Origin: Gordius sp. MW1
Lineage: Eukaryota > Nematomorpha > Gordioida > Gordea > Gordiidae
Length of the DNA: 64,000 bases
Direction: 5' to 3'
Assembly: GCA_964036665.1 (NCBI GenBank)
Contig: OZ038528.1
Coordinates: 23,981,245 to 24,045,244, forward strand
The translations under genes were made by a program, and so were the position numbers. Within the stretch, counting starts at the first letter, position 1, and every line of letters starts with the position of its first letter. Under the pieces are notes generated by a model. The model was not told the origin of the DNA, did not search any database, and was given only the letters and a program-made list of their open reading frames with translations. Positions 21,450-31,700 of this stretch are shown here, one piece after another.

Positions 21450-23428
21450 TGTGGGGGTAGGTAGCCCAGGTAAGAAACCAATTTCTTTTTTGAAAAATTT
21501 TAGAATATTTATTTTTCCCCTCCCTAATTTAAAAAGCCCCCTTCTTATAACTCAAATCCTGGCTATGCCCGTAAACACAAACATCTGTATATAAACAACA
21601 CTTTATAATTATGCACATATAAAAATGTAATAGGTGTCCCTATAAATAAAGCTTATTACTATGCAATATTAAATTGTAATGATATTCATGAAAAGAGATT
21701 ATTTATATAGCCCTAAACTATAATACCTCTTTATAAAACAACAAAAATACCCTTTTTTAAATCTCTAAACTAGTTTTTATGCATATAACTTTATTAATGC
21801 ATACATTGGGTGTAGGGAGGGTGTGGTTTTTGGGTTAAACCCCCCCCCCCCCCCCCCCCCATTAATTTTTTTTAATATTTGCACACAAATATTACTGGTA
21901 ATTGTAAATATCTGGAACTGAAGATGTTGTAAATGCGTTTCTATCTAAAAATCGTCGATATTGATTTTCAATTTATATAATATTGTATATTTAATAAAAA
22001 TAAATATTTGTTGGAATTTTACTTTTAGTATTTTATTATTTTTACGCTATTGTCACTTTAAACTTTTAAGGAAAAACATTTTTATTTAAAAAAATAGTTA
22101 CAAAAAAAATTTCACATTGAATTATAACCCTCTCTCCCCCCCCCCCCCCCCTCCCCCTTGAGGAAATCCTAGTTATACGCCTATGAATGCATAGATAAAA
22201 TATGTGAATAAAAAACGTAAAGTAATGCATTGAATATAACTTGATCTGCATTTTTGGATATTTCTAAGCTGGTAAACTTAGTTAATTAATTATTTTTAAT
22301 TGATCAACGTTTGAATTAATACAGTTTACTTAGGTGTTGTCCCATAACAAAGGCAATGTCAATTTACCTTTATCATCAATCGTCTTGTAATGATCTAAAT
22401 TTTTAGCAACTTGATCCATTTTATTTTATGTCACCCTTCTAATATATAAGCAACTATTATAATTAAAGATATCATATTAATTTAGGGAAAATTGGGTAAA
22501 TAATGGGATATGAGAGTCCATTGTGAATTATAAATATGAATTAATAGTATAAACACAGAACCTTACCAAACATCAAATTTTTACAGATTTAGGGAGAAAT
22601 TTACGATAAACGGTAAAGCAATTTAATAATGCTCCAAAAAATTTAATATAATTTGTATATTAAAATTAATAATAGGTTTTATAAACGTGAATTGCTACAC
22701 GATTCATATTTTTCAAAACCCTCATCTGTAGACTCTAAGGATGACTCAGCGTATGATTTAAGCGGTTGATAAGATGTAAATTGTGTCTAATTGCCTTAAT
22801 TTTACGCATTGTAGTTCGCCAATTCGCTACCATATTATGAATGTTTCGGTGCTCTATTAACTCGCCAAAAACCATCTTGCCGAATTCACCCTGGGATATT
22901 GACGAACATCTCTCCATTATCATAAAGAAAGCCCTAAATTGAGTACCTTTTATAATAGTTATCTATTTTATTATAAAAAATATCTAAATTTCAACTTTAA
23001 TCAGAAATTGGATGATTAATATAATTATTTGCTGGGGGACATTTTTTAACCTTGGGACATTCAATTCGGCAAGATGGTTTTCGGCAAGTTGACGGGCCAC
23101 CGAATGTTTCCGAACTTTGAAAGGGGCAAGAAAAATTATTGCATATCCTTTCCACCAAATTAGGGGCGTTGGCCTATATCCTAGGCTCGGCCCACACTCC
23201 TTCTCTTCCACGATAATCAGCAAGATTCGCCCTAACCTTTATGAGCCGGAATTTTTTATATTAATGCATGGGTAACATTGCCTTAATAAAATCTTTGCCA
23301 CATATATTTCTCACAAAAACGTGTATCACGCAAGTAGGCGGCCAAATGTATATCTACACAACTAAACTGCTGTCTTTTATTAGTCAAATGAATAATGCTT
23401 TTGCCACTATTCCACGATGAATTTTCTT
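21450..23428. other. AT-rich intergenic DNA with MITE and inverted-repeat remnants
   Basis: A degenerate hAT-like MITE lies at about 21450-21572. C-runs at 21840-21860 and 22135-22153 mark further remnants. At 22840-22905 and 23055-23115 two roughly 60-bp stretches are inverted copies: AATTCGGCAAGATGGTTTT on plus at ~23063 and its complement at ~22865, each followed by CACCGAA-like text. No gene is recognised. Confidence 0.4.
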
Positions 23429-23553
23429 CTGGGCAAAAGACCCTTACTTAGTCTAAGAAACACAGTATAATTCGGCACCAGTAAAAAGCGAATTTATCTT
23501 GTTTCTTGCTTGCCTACTGTTTTTGCGCCAGTTTAAGTAACACCCTTAATTTT
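23429..23553 (+). repeat. left terminal direct repeat
   Basis: Begins CTGGGCAAAAGACCCTTACT and ends ACACCCTTAATTTT. By eye it is identical to 26435-26559. It includes the palindrome CTTAGTCTAAG and a 6-bp stem, AATTCG...CGAATT, around a 14-nt loop. It does not end in CA as a conventional LTR would. Confidence 0.9.
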
Positions 23554-23660
23554 TGTGCGGAACTATTTTTAGCCACAACAGGAATTTCCCCCCTGCTCCT
23601 ACCTTGTCCAATTCCTCTCCTTTCCCCCCTTTTATATCCCCACCCCACTTCTCTTGCCTT

Positions 23661-24575
23661 ATGCCAAGAGGGAAGAAGGAAATCACGATGACTACTCTTT
23701 CCTACATCACACCTGGTACCTCCGTCGTGTCAACAGTCCAAACCGTTATCCCTATGACGGATATGTTTTCACAGACATCGTTCCTGAATAATTATATTCC
23801 GCCTGGGCAATCAGAGAAAGTCCTCACAGAGTCTGAGGTGGTCACGGAGGCAATCATCTCACCCCTAAAGACGCCAGAGAAGGAATCAATACCGTCAGCA
23901 TACCAGCTGCACTCACTGATTGCCGGATGGGCCTCTAAGATGAACCGCATGGAAGCACTGCTGGAATCACGCCTCCCCGGACCTGCGAGCAAAGAAACAA
24001 GACCCTTCGCAAGCGGTGCGCAAGCCACATCATCCCATGTCTACGAATCCGCGGAGGATCTCGCGCATTGGGGGCCGTCGCAGCCGGCGAAGATGCACAT
24101 GCTCACTGATGCAGAGCTCAAGAGAATCATTGAAATTGAAAAAGCTAAATGTGCCCCAACAATGGAACCCACCAATGTCGAACTGCTCAAGAAGAGGCTG
24201 AGAGCCCTGAAAGAAGCATGCGACAAGAACCCATCCATTCCACCATACCAACGGCATGAGGCCGAGTTCCTGCTATCAATGGGAGAATCAATAGACTGCT
24301 TCGATGACACAATCGACAAGTTCTCGGATAGGGTTAAAACCCTCGCATTGGCCACATACTATGGATGGCAGGCAGTGACTGGTAAATCCAAAGACTGGGC
24401 AGAAAGAAATGGATTAGGTTCCTACACAGAGCCCGTAAACACGTACAGGACGTACAATAGACCTCGAGCTGAATACACGGAGCAATCATCTTCCTTTCGT
24501 TCGACTGGTCGACCTCAAAATCAAAGAAGGGCGCCCCCGGCCAGAAAGAAGGGGGCGTCAGAGGATAGGGCGTAG
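23661..24575 (+). CDS. gag-like protein of the compact retroelement
   Basis: The frame is open from the left repeat. The ATG at 23661 (MPRGKKEITMTTL) is the most natural start and gives 304 residues. The middle is helical and charged (LTDAELKRIIEIEKAKCAP, then VELLKKRLRALKEACDKN). The C-terminus is strongly basic and disordered (RPQNQRRAPPARKKGASED), suited to nucleic-acid binding. There is no zinc knuckle. The RT frame is open through the end of this gene in the +1 register, so RT could be made by +1 frameshifting. Base composition is clearly GC-richer than the surrounding genome. The capsid role is inferred from position and composition only. Confidence 0.6.
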   Translation: MPRGKKEITMTTLSYITPGTSVVSTVQTVIPMTDMFSQTSFLNNYIPPGQSEKVLTESEVVTEAIISPLKTPEKESIPSAYQLHSLIAGWASKMNRMEALLESRLPGPASKETRPFASGAQATSSHVYESAEDLAHWGPSQPAKMHMLTDAELKRIIEIEKAKCAPTMEPTNVELLKKRLRALKEACDKNPSIPPYQRHEAEFLLSMGESIDCFDDTIDKFSDRVKTLALATYYGWQAVTGKSKDWAERNGLGSYTEPVNTYRTYNRPRAEYTEQSSSFRSTGRPQNQRRAPPARKKGASEDRA

Positions 24576-24597
24576 GGAGCGATCCTACGTCCGGAAG

Positions 24598-25963
24598 GTG
24601 GCGGCGACCCTCAGCAGCGGTGTATACCCGCTGAGGTCAGTGGGAGACGAAAGGATTCCGGGCTGGCTAACTAACATCACCTCAATAGCCAGGAGTCTCG
24701 CCCTAAATACGATCTCCCCTGACGATGGTCCGGAGGTGGAGGAGCCCGATCCGCCCTTTACCGCGTCGCCACCCGCTCCAGCTAATGTGCCGGAACATCT
24801 CCAAAATGATTGGTCGGTGGTGGGCCCTGACGGCGAGGACCCACCTATCATTAGCGAACCTTCCAATATCCCCCTATTTCCCCATGTCCCAAGCGTTAGT
24901 TTCTCTCACTCCACCTTCATACACCCGTTAAACATTGAGACCACGATCCTAAGACCCCACCACTCGCAATCCTCCTTTACAAACAAAGTGGCACGTCACG
25001 GTTTCAAGCCACAATACGATAGAAGGGCAATTGCCTCTAATGAAGGAAGGTATTTCGTCCCCAACCGAGTCCACCCTATATCCCGAGAACACAGGCCACT
25101 TGCATTTGAAGTAGTTGACTCCCAAGTAGTTAGAGAATCATCAAGGACAATCCCTTCCTCAATGTACTTTATTCCAAAAAGCGATGGGAGCCCCAGACTG
25201 ATAGCGGATCTAGGAACAGTATCACGCAACTTCATTAAATACCCCTTTTCCCTCAAGTCCATCCCATTAATGGCGTCATCACTGAAGGAAGCCCGTTTTG
25301 CCACCAAAATCGACATGAAGTCCGCCTTTTTCTCTATCCCCTTAGACCCTGCGATAAGCCACCTATTTGGTTTCAAAGTAGGAAGACGAAAATTCTGCTA
25401 CAACGTCCTACCTATGGGTGCAAGTTTTTCCCCCTTCGTCCTACAACAGATAATGCTAGACTTATGCGCTAAATCGGTGACGACATGTAGGTATAATGTA
25501 TACCTTGACGATATCTTGATTTATGGGCCCACCTACGAAATCGTGAAAGCCAACACCCGAGCCTTTCAGAAGCTGTGCACGAAGTGGAATCTCTCGATTA
25601 ATCCACGAAAGTCAATCCTTACACCGGTACAAGAATTGTCGTACCTGGGCATCGATATCAACCTAGTACGCCACACTCTCAATATTAACGACAAATTCTT
25701 CGAAAAAATTGATGCGGCAGCCAGAATCATGTCCCACTTTACGACAACAAACACGAAACCTCATCCCTTAGTTACGCAGATATGCTTGGGGATCCTCACG
25801 CATTACATATACATGGTAACAGGCTGGTCCAAATATATGTCCCCTTGGTATAATTTATTCCTAAGCGACAACCCGGTCCCCTTCAATACCAGATGGATGA
25901 CGATCAAGCTAATGGAATTACGGGAGGCCCTCACGTTCCCACTGCCAGCTGAATTTTTCCCAT
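24598..25963 (+). CDS. reverse transcriptase of the compact retroelement
   Basis: The reading frame runs on to 26157, but homology shifts to another frame near 25964. A Pro-rich acidic spacer (residues ~40-90) precedes the RT. Motifs: MYFIPKSDGSPRLIADL (fingers), FATKIDMKSAFFSIPLD (motif A, catalytic Asp), VLPMGASFSPFVLQQIM (motif B), YNVYLDDILIYG (motif C, YLDD) and LSINPRKSILTPVQELSYLG (motifs D/E). There is no clear ATG near the 5' end: the frame opens upstream inside gag, and 24598 is a GTG. Expression by frameshift from gag is therefore likely. This is not a non-LTR RT: motif text fits the LTR/DIRS/pararetrovirus side of the RT tree. Confidence 0.8.
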
Positions 25964-26392
25964 GTGGTTTCGGCAGATGCATCAACAAAATACTTGGGAA
26001 TATCGTTTCGAGGCCACAACATGTCAATTTCCAAGGCAGATGCGATGGGAGCGTTCAGATGTCACTCGTTTATCCCTACCATCAACCTACTAGAGATGCT
26101 AGCTGTCCCCTTAGCACTACTACGGGTGGAATCCGAATACCCAAACATCAAACCTAAGATCTGCACTGACTCCAAAACCGCGTTTTATATACTGAAGAAA
26201 GGCTCAGCCCATGCACCTCATTTGGAGGAGGCCCTGTCTAAAATAATCCATATCATTGGAGGGGAAAGAATGCTTACCATCAAGCAGGGTTTGGAATGGG
26301 TACCAACTAATGCAAACCCGGCCGATGCTCCATCACGAGTATGGATGCCAGCTCCAGAACACTGGGGGAGGATCCGAGGGCTCATGCTTTGA
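25964..26392 (+). CDS. RNase H domain of the compact retroelement
   Basis: Starts in the frame +1 to the RT. Acidic residues at the expected places: VSADASTKYLG (first Asp), LLEMLAVPLAL (Glu), KICTDSKTAFYIL (Asp) and WVPTNANPADAPSR (last Asp). The NPAD-x-x-SR ending is common to RNases H of DIRS-like and several other reverse-transcribing groups. The RT-to-RNase H frame change near 25955-25965 is either an inactivating indel next to a T/C run or a second programmed shift. The frame stops 43 bp before the right repeat, leaving no room for an integrase. Confidence 0.8.
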   Translation: MVSADASTKYLGISFRGHNMSISKADAMGAFRCHSFIPTINLLEMLAVPLALLRVESEYPNIKPKICTDSKTAFYILKKGSAHAPHLEEALSKIIHIIGGERMLTIKQGLEWVPTNANPADAPSRVWMPAPEHWGRIRGLML

Positions 26393-26402
26393 TCGAAACT
26401 TA

Positions 26403-26436
26403 AGGGCATACCCCAGAACGTCAACCGGTATGCCCT
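26403..26436 (+). promoter_or_regulatory. perfect 10-bp hairpin at the boundary of the right repeat
   Basis: AGGGCATACC (26403-26412) and GGTATGCCCT (26427-26436) are exact reverse complements around a 14-nt loop. The 3' arm overlaps the first two bases of the right repeat. A polypurine tract would normally occupy this place in an LTR element. A role in 3' end formation or second-strand priming is inference. Confidence 0.6.
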
Positions 26437-26559
26437 GGGCAAAAGACCCTTACTTAGTCTAAGAAACACAGTATAATTCGGCACCAGTAAAAAGCGAATT
26501 TATCTTGTTTCTTGCTTGCCTACTGTTTTTGCGCCAGTTTAAGTAACACCCTTAATTTT
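26435..26559 (+). repeat. right terminal direct repeat
   Basis: Same sequence as 23429-23553, read base by base, including the CTTAGTCTAAG palindrome and the terminal CACCCTTAATTTT. The next base differs between copies (T left, C right), which sets the 3' limit. Confidence 0.9.
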
Positions 26560-26910
26560 CGATCATTATTCACAGTATACATATATGTTTTATAATACGC
26601 GCGCGTTATACATGAAATATTTGTGAGTGAGTATAAAATAAAATAAACGGTAGAGGGGGAGATATCTCTCCCCTTCAAAATTTTAAGCATATTAACAACA
26701 CCGCCTCATCTAGTCGGACTTGCAATTTCCGTGAAATTGCCTTTCCTTTCTGCAATTGTCTTCATTATCATTAACTTACTTACTTAATTGGTATAGATAG
26801 TTACTTAGCGACGCTTCAGGGTCGGGGAAATTATTCAATTGGATGAGCCGATTTGAGACACTATACTCATTATTATCTATAACAATAATATATAATTGCT
26901 GAATTGTTTC

Positions 26911-28400
26911 ATGGAAATGAACGTTACAAGCACCCCATCACTGGATGACCATCTAAAGTACCCAAAAGTAGGCAGTTTTCATACTTCGGCTCGATGTTAC
27001 AATTAGGGTATTTATTGGGACGGCAGGGGAAATATGTTCGTTCAGGGTGGCGGGTACGAAAATATTTGATCCGCGAATAATGTGCGCAAATAATGGGCGA
27101 ATTAGCCCAAAACAAATATTTTATTCTTACATCTCCGTATCGAAAAAAGAAAATTATTAAATTATATATCAGTACGCGTTGTGTACGCGTATACAAAATT
27201 CAATGGTGCGTGATGGATAAAATAATATTATATGGGGGAAGGGATAACACACCACGTAAAAAATTTATAAACACAAAGCGCGAAAGGATGGGGGGAAAGA
27301 ATACCACAGGATACCACAGTACATCAAGAAGGGGGTTGCCCAACAAGTCGATGTCCGGACTCAAAAAGGATGCCTTAAATGGATAAGTATATCGTGCGAC
27401 AATAAAATGTTAAACTGGTTGAAGAGGAAAGCTTACAAATCCCTTTTAAGATCGGTCTACTCCATGGAAGGAAGAAAAGCTATCACCACGGAGATGAGAT
27501 TGATACGGGGGAGTTTGGCAAATACTAAGCTCAACCATATGGCGAATGCTTTCTAAGGACAAAAATGGGTATTCAATCTGTGACGGATTTGATTAACAAA
27601 AATCGGCTAAAGTGGTATGGGTACAGGCGCCTAGCCAGGATTTTCTCGAGGGGGGGGGGGAAAGCTGGCCAAATTTTTTGTTACATTTTATTTATAATTA
27701 AAAATAAATATTAACAACCAAAAAGTCGAGCTCGCTGCAGGGCCCACTCAGCCATGGGGTCGGGCAGGCTACCATTCTAAATTGAGATTTTCAAGTAGGC
27801 CTGGGCGGTCACCATAATAAGAATTTTCATATAGTTACCATTTTTTGTCACCATTCTATTTATAAAATTTTGGAATTAGATCAAAATTTTTCAAAAATAA
27901 GACAAAATTAATTTTTGAAATTTAAAATCGTCATTTTGAGTCAGCCTGTTAGGACAACATGTGTGAATTGGGCAATTAAAGGGTTTTGGCTGGTCTTTGC
28001 AGGCAATTTAGTTATCAAACCGTGATGGCTTATAGCCGTTAGGAAATTTTAAAATGCATTTTGTCGAAAATTAAATCAAAAAAATTAAATGCATTTATTA
28101 TGTTTCTAAGTTTTTATAAGTGTCTTAAAGTCTTTCATATAACTAAACTATAATATATTAACCCATTTAATTTAGTTATTAATTTAAAAAAACTTTTTAG
28201 ATTTTTGCCCCCCTTATTTACGCCACTGTATGGGCATATACCATAATGGGAGAATGGTAAATCAAAAAGTACTCGACAAAGAGTATCGGGAAAAGATTAA
28301 AAGGACGACATCGAAGGAACAAGTGGACAAGGTTTTTAAAACCATGCAGATAATCAAGACATGGTATTTACCTGATCACACGACTGTAGAACCAAATACT
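26911..28400 (+). mobile_element. RTE-like fragment split by two insertions
   Basis: Text parallel to 13208-13800 of the longer copy: CATGGAAATGAACGTTACA, then from ~27325 CCGGACTCAAAAAGGATGCC, then AATCGGCTAAAGTGGTATGG, and after the MITE GGGCATATACCATAATGG. About 27001-27320 is foreign sequence without identified ends. 27624-28228 is a hAT-like element. Confidence 0.65.
27624..28228. mobile_element. hAT-like element, CAGGCGC family, 605 bp, inside RTE fragment
   Basis: Starts CAGGCGCCTAGCCAGG and ends TTTACGCCACTG. Flanks TATGGGTA (27616-27623) and TATGGGCA (28229-28236) match at 7 of 8, and the uninterrupted RTE copies read TATGGGCA here. It is longer than its relatives at 4671-5004 and 61968-62241 and has no transposase frame. 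Confidence 0.8.
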
Positions 28401-28771
28401 TGAGAATAAATATTTAGCTTAAGATACCTCCGTTGTGTTATATTAATGAATATTTACTTTAAAAAAGTAAAAGTTCTCTATGGGCACACACGTCAGTTGG
28501 ATATATATGAAATGTTTGTTAATTATTGCTAGGCTTTGCAATATCGATGATTAACAAATTTCTAAAATAGCATAATTTCAGTTAAATTCTGGGGGAATGT
28601 AAAATTTAAACGATGTTACCTCCTTTTGACTACGCCAATGAAACCCCTAAGTAGATTCTAAGCGTATCGTTGACGAAAATGGATGAGTTGGATGAAATGG
28701 TATTTCTAAAGAATATGTAATTCCATGACTTTATTTTTAAAAAATCCCAGAATTTAAAATTAAAGATATTC

Positions 28772-31700
28772 ATGCCAATAAGATTTGCAACACCTTTATC
28801 TAATTTTACAGATGATCTGACAACTAGCGGACTTAACATATCGGCTAATACTGATGTAAAAAAATATGAGTTTGAGAATTTTTTTGTTACTCTAAATATT
28901 ATTGGCCAAAAAGATAATTCATATCTCGATTTATTTGAACAATTGAAAATCCGAACTTACAGTATTTATTATTTTCTTAATTTAAAGAAAAAAATATATA
29001 GCACATCCTACTATTAGTGGTTTAAGTGATTTAGATTATCCTACACAAACAAATGGCAATCAAACATTTTTGAATATACCTCAAATATCCAATTTAAAGA
29101 TTAAGTTGTTACCACCTGAAATTGTTGAAATTATTAATAGTAATTATACTTAACAAATATTATAATATTTTTAGAAACTGGATATTCAACCAACTTAGGA
29201 CTGCTTCCAATTATTAATAGGGCATTTTTCATAGCTGATAATTCCTTTTATTTATGGAACTATGAAAATGACTCTGATTTGGTTACCTATGATGGAATTG
29301 ATGAACCCATTATTACAGCCTCCTTGTTTTCTCCAAAACCTGGTTTCTTATATGTTCTTATATATTTATATAAAATTCAATTAGGATACTTTAAAAGTTT
29401 TATCCAACATATCTTGTGCTTAATATCAGCCAACAACATAATCATACTTGCATTGAGCCTTAGTAAAGAAACATTTGACAATCAGGCTAAAAATGCCAAT
29501 TTCAATAACCAATTTCCCTTGCAAATACAACCTGAGCCAATAGCTAGTATTCCCAGTGATGGCCATATATTTTTAGACATAAAAAGTGCTAAAAATAATG
29601 GAAAAGTTTATTTAGCAGGTGAAGATGGGTGCTTATATGAATTGCATTACCAAGTAAATGATAATAAGGTTCCTATATTTTTTTGTATTTTATTCATGCC
29701 AAGTTTCATCAAAACATACTTTACAATTTAATATAATCTATCTTATTGTATAATTTTAATATGAATTTGTAATTATAGCCACACAAAAATTGGCTTGGGA
29801 AAAAGGCATGGTTGATTAATCATTCCCGTGGGAAATTATCCTCATTAATATTGCCTGGCTTGAGAGGTATCTTTGGCAAACCAGGTATTGTTAAAAAGAA
29901 TCAATGCTTATATAGATTTTGAATATTTTTAAAACCTCTATTTTTGCTCAACATTTTTATTAAAACTTACAATAGTTCATAAACAGTTTATAAACATCAT
30001 AGGTTTATGATGGAATAATCACATACAAAGTTTTCAACATTTTAACCATAAATTGTTTTTGATGAATAAATAAATGACAGCAAATTGGAATTTAAATTAT
30101 ACTCATATAGTATTAGTCTTAATAAAATTGATTTTTATATTTGCATTTTCTTTTAAGAAAAGTATTTTGTTGAATATTATTTTTCTTGTTTTTGGCCTCA
30201 GATCCCTTAGTACAAATTGCAATTGATGAAACTCGGAATAACTTATACACCTTGTCAGGGAACGGTAATATACAGGTATGGATTATGATAAATTTAATTT
30301 AAGAAATATGTGAAAACCTTTATCTCATATATTTGATTTGTTTAGCCTTTGTTACTTTGGATTAATTTTTAAATTTTGCGTATAAGAGATAACATATTTT
30401 TACTATATTTTTCTTTATATTATTTTAATGTAATTAAGCAGTGAAAAGCACTATACCTATCTTTTATATATGTTGTATTGTTTTGCAGCTATTTTACCTG
30501 GGCCTAGATGCTAACGAAACCACCTATATTACGTCTAGTAGTGATCTAGAAACTCACAACAGGGCAGTCGCTATTACAAAGTATTCATTTGCCTACTTTT
30601 ATCCTAAAAGATCTTGATTCTTTAGAGTTTTAATATTCTTAATTTTACTTTAATATAAATATGTTTTTTTGATTGTATGTTAATTTTTTAATTTGTCTGC
30701 TTTTAAGAATACAATTACAACTTAAAACGATTGCTATACAGGTTAGTTGAAAGGGACAATTTCGGTAAAATTATCAGCTTGGCCCCCATAATCAAGACAG
30801 AATCGAAGAATATTCATTTGGTGGCAACCACATCTTCAGGTTCGTAAAACTTATCCTATTTCATTATTTTTTCTTTCTAAGAATTTATTCGTAAAAACAG
30901 CTGGGTTTTGTTTAATCAACCTTCGATGTTTTGGTCAACCTTTGATGTTTTGGTCGACTACACATAAACCGACCAAAAGTTTTTTGGTCTGTTTTTCTTT
31001 GTTGCATAAATAGACCAAAGATTTTACGGTCAAACTTTTGTCTGTTTATGTTTAGTTGACTAAAGCCAAAGATAGACTAAACAACACCCAGCCCTTTTTT
31101 AACCCTCGAGAGCATTCGTGAAAATCCCGAACGCGAGAGCATTCGTGGGGTATATTTGACCCCATTTTTTAACTTCTTATAACTTTTAAAGTATTCTTTG
31201 TAAACCTTTCAAATTTTATACATGTGTTTATAAAGGTCTTAAGATTGATGGTATAAATTTTGATATGAATCTAATCAACATTACAAAATTTATGATTTTC
31301 TAGACCCCCATTTTTATTTTGGTTATTTTAGAGCTTCCCCTCATTATACCTCTTCATCAGACCTTAAAATAAATCAAAATATACGTGGCTTTTTATTAAA
31401 TGAATGTTCAAAATTTATTAAAAACACAAATTGTAAAAGATATCATCAAACGAAAAAAAATACATACATTTTTTCCAATAGAAAAAAACTTACGTGAGAG
31501 CATTCGTGGGGTACACAGGACCCCTGTGGCCAAAAAGATGCTATATTTTAAAAAGTAATGGGCCAAAAGTTATAAAATTTTCCTCAACTTTAGTTCTTGG
31601 TAAAATATTAGGCTACTGAAAAGGCCAGATGAATTCGCTTTTAAACGCGTTTTATATTTAAGTTTATAACTAGCGTGGGGTCCGTGGTACCCCACGAATG

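Larger units (their letters stand above)
23429..26559 (+). mobile_element. compact retroelement with direct terminal repeats and no integrase
   Basis: Two direct repeats of 125 bp (23429-23553 and 26435-26559) that read as identical bound a GC-richer interior. The interior has a gag-like frame, a reverse transcriptase and an RNase H, then ends 43 bp before the right repeat. No integrase, aspartic protease or tyrosine recombinase frame is visible. No 4-6 bp target duplication is obvious: left flank ends ATTTTCTT, right flank begins CGATCATT. No tRNA primer site or polypurine tract is evident. Identical repeats imply recent insertion. It could be an unusual LTR or DIRS-like relative, or a derivative that has lost its integration enzyme. 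Confidence 0.75.
26560..28771. other. intergenic DNA between the retroelement and NUP155
   Basis: Starts with AT-rich sequence (26560-26910), then an RTE fragment broken by two insertions (26911-28400). AT-rich DNA follows, with a MITE-end-like TGACTACGCCAATG near 28626. A stop at 28718-28720, in frame with the NUP155 ATG and with no ATG between, supports the chosen start. Confidence 0.5.

Noticed and set aside
22735..23223. Two minus-strand frames as exons of a host gene
   Set aside because: No splice-consistent joining or family resemblance, and part of the text is an inverted repeat.
24041..24355. Minus-strand 104-codon frame opposite the gag-like gene
   Set aside because: Shadow frame in GC-richer coding DNA; no domain features.
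25964..26157. Continuing the RT frame to 26157 as the real protein end
   Set aside because: The RNase H acidic motifs are all in the other frame from 25964; the tail of the RT frame is unrelated text.
23429..26559. Classical Ty3/gypsy or retrovirus-like provirus
   Set aside because: No protease, integrase, primer site, polypurine tract, TG...CA ends or target duplication could be found.
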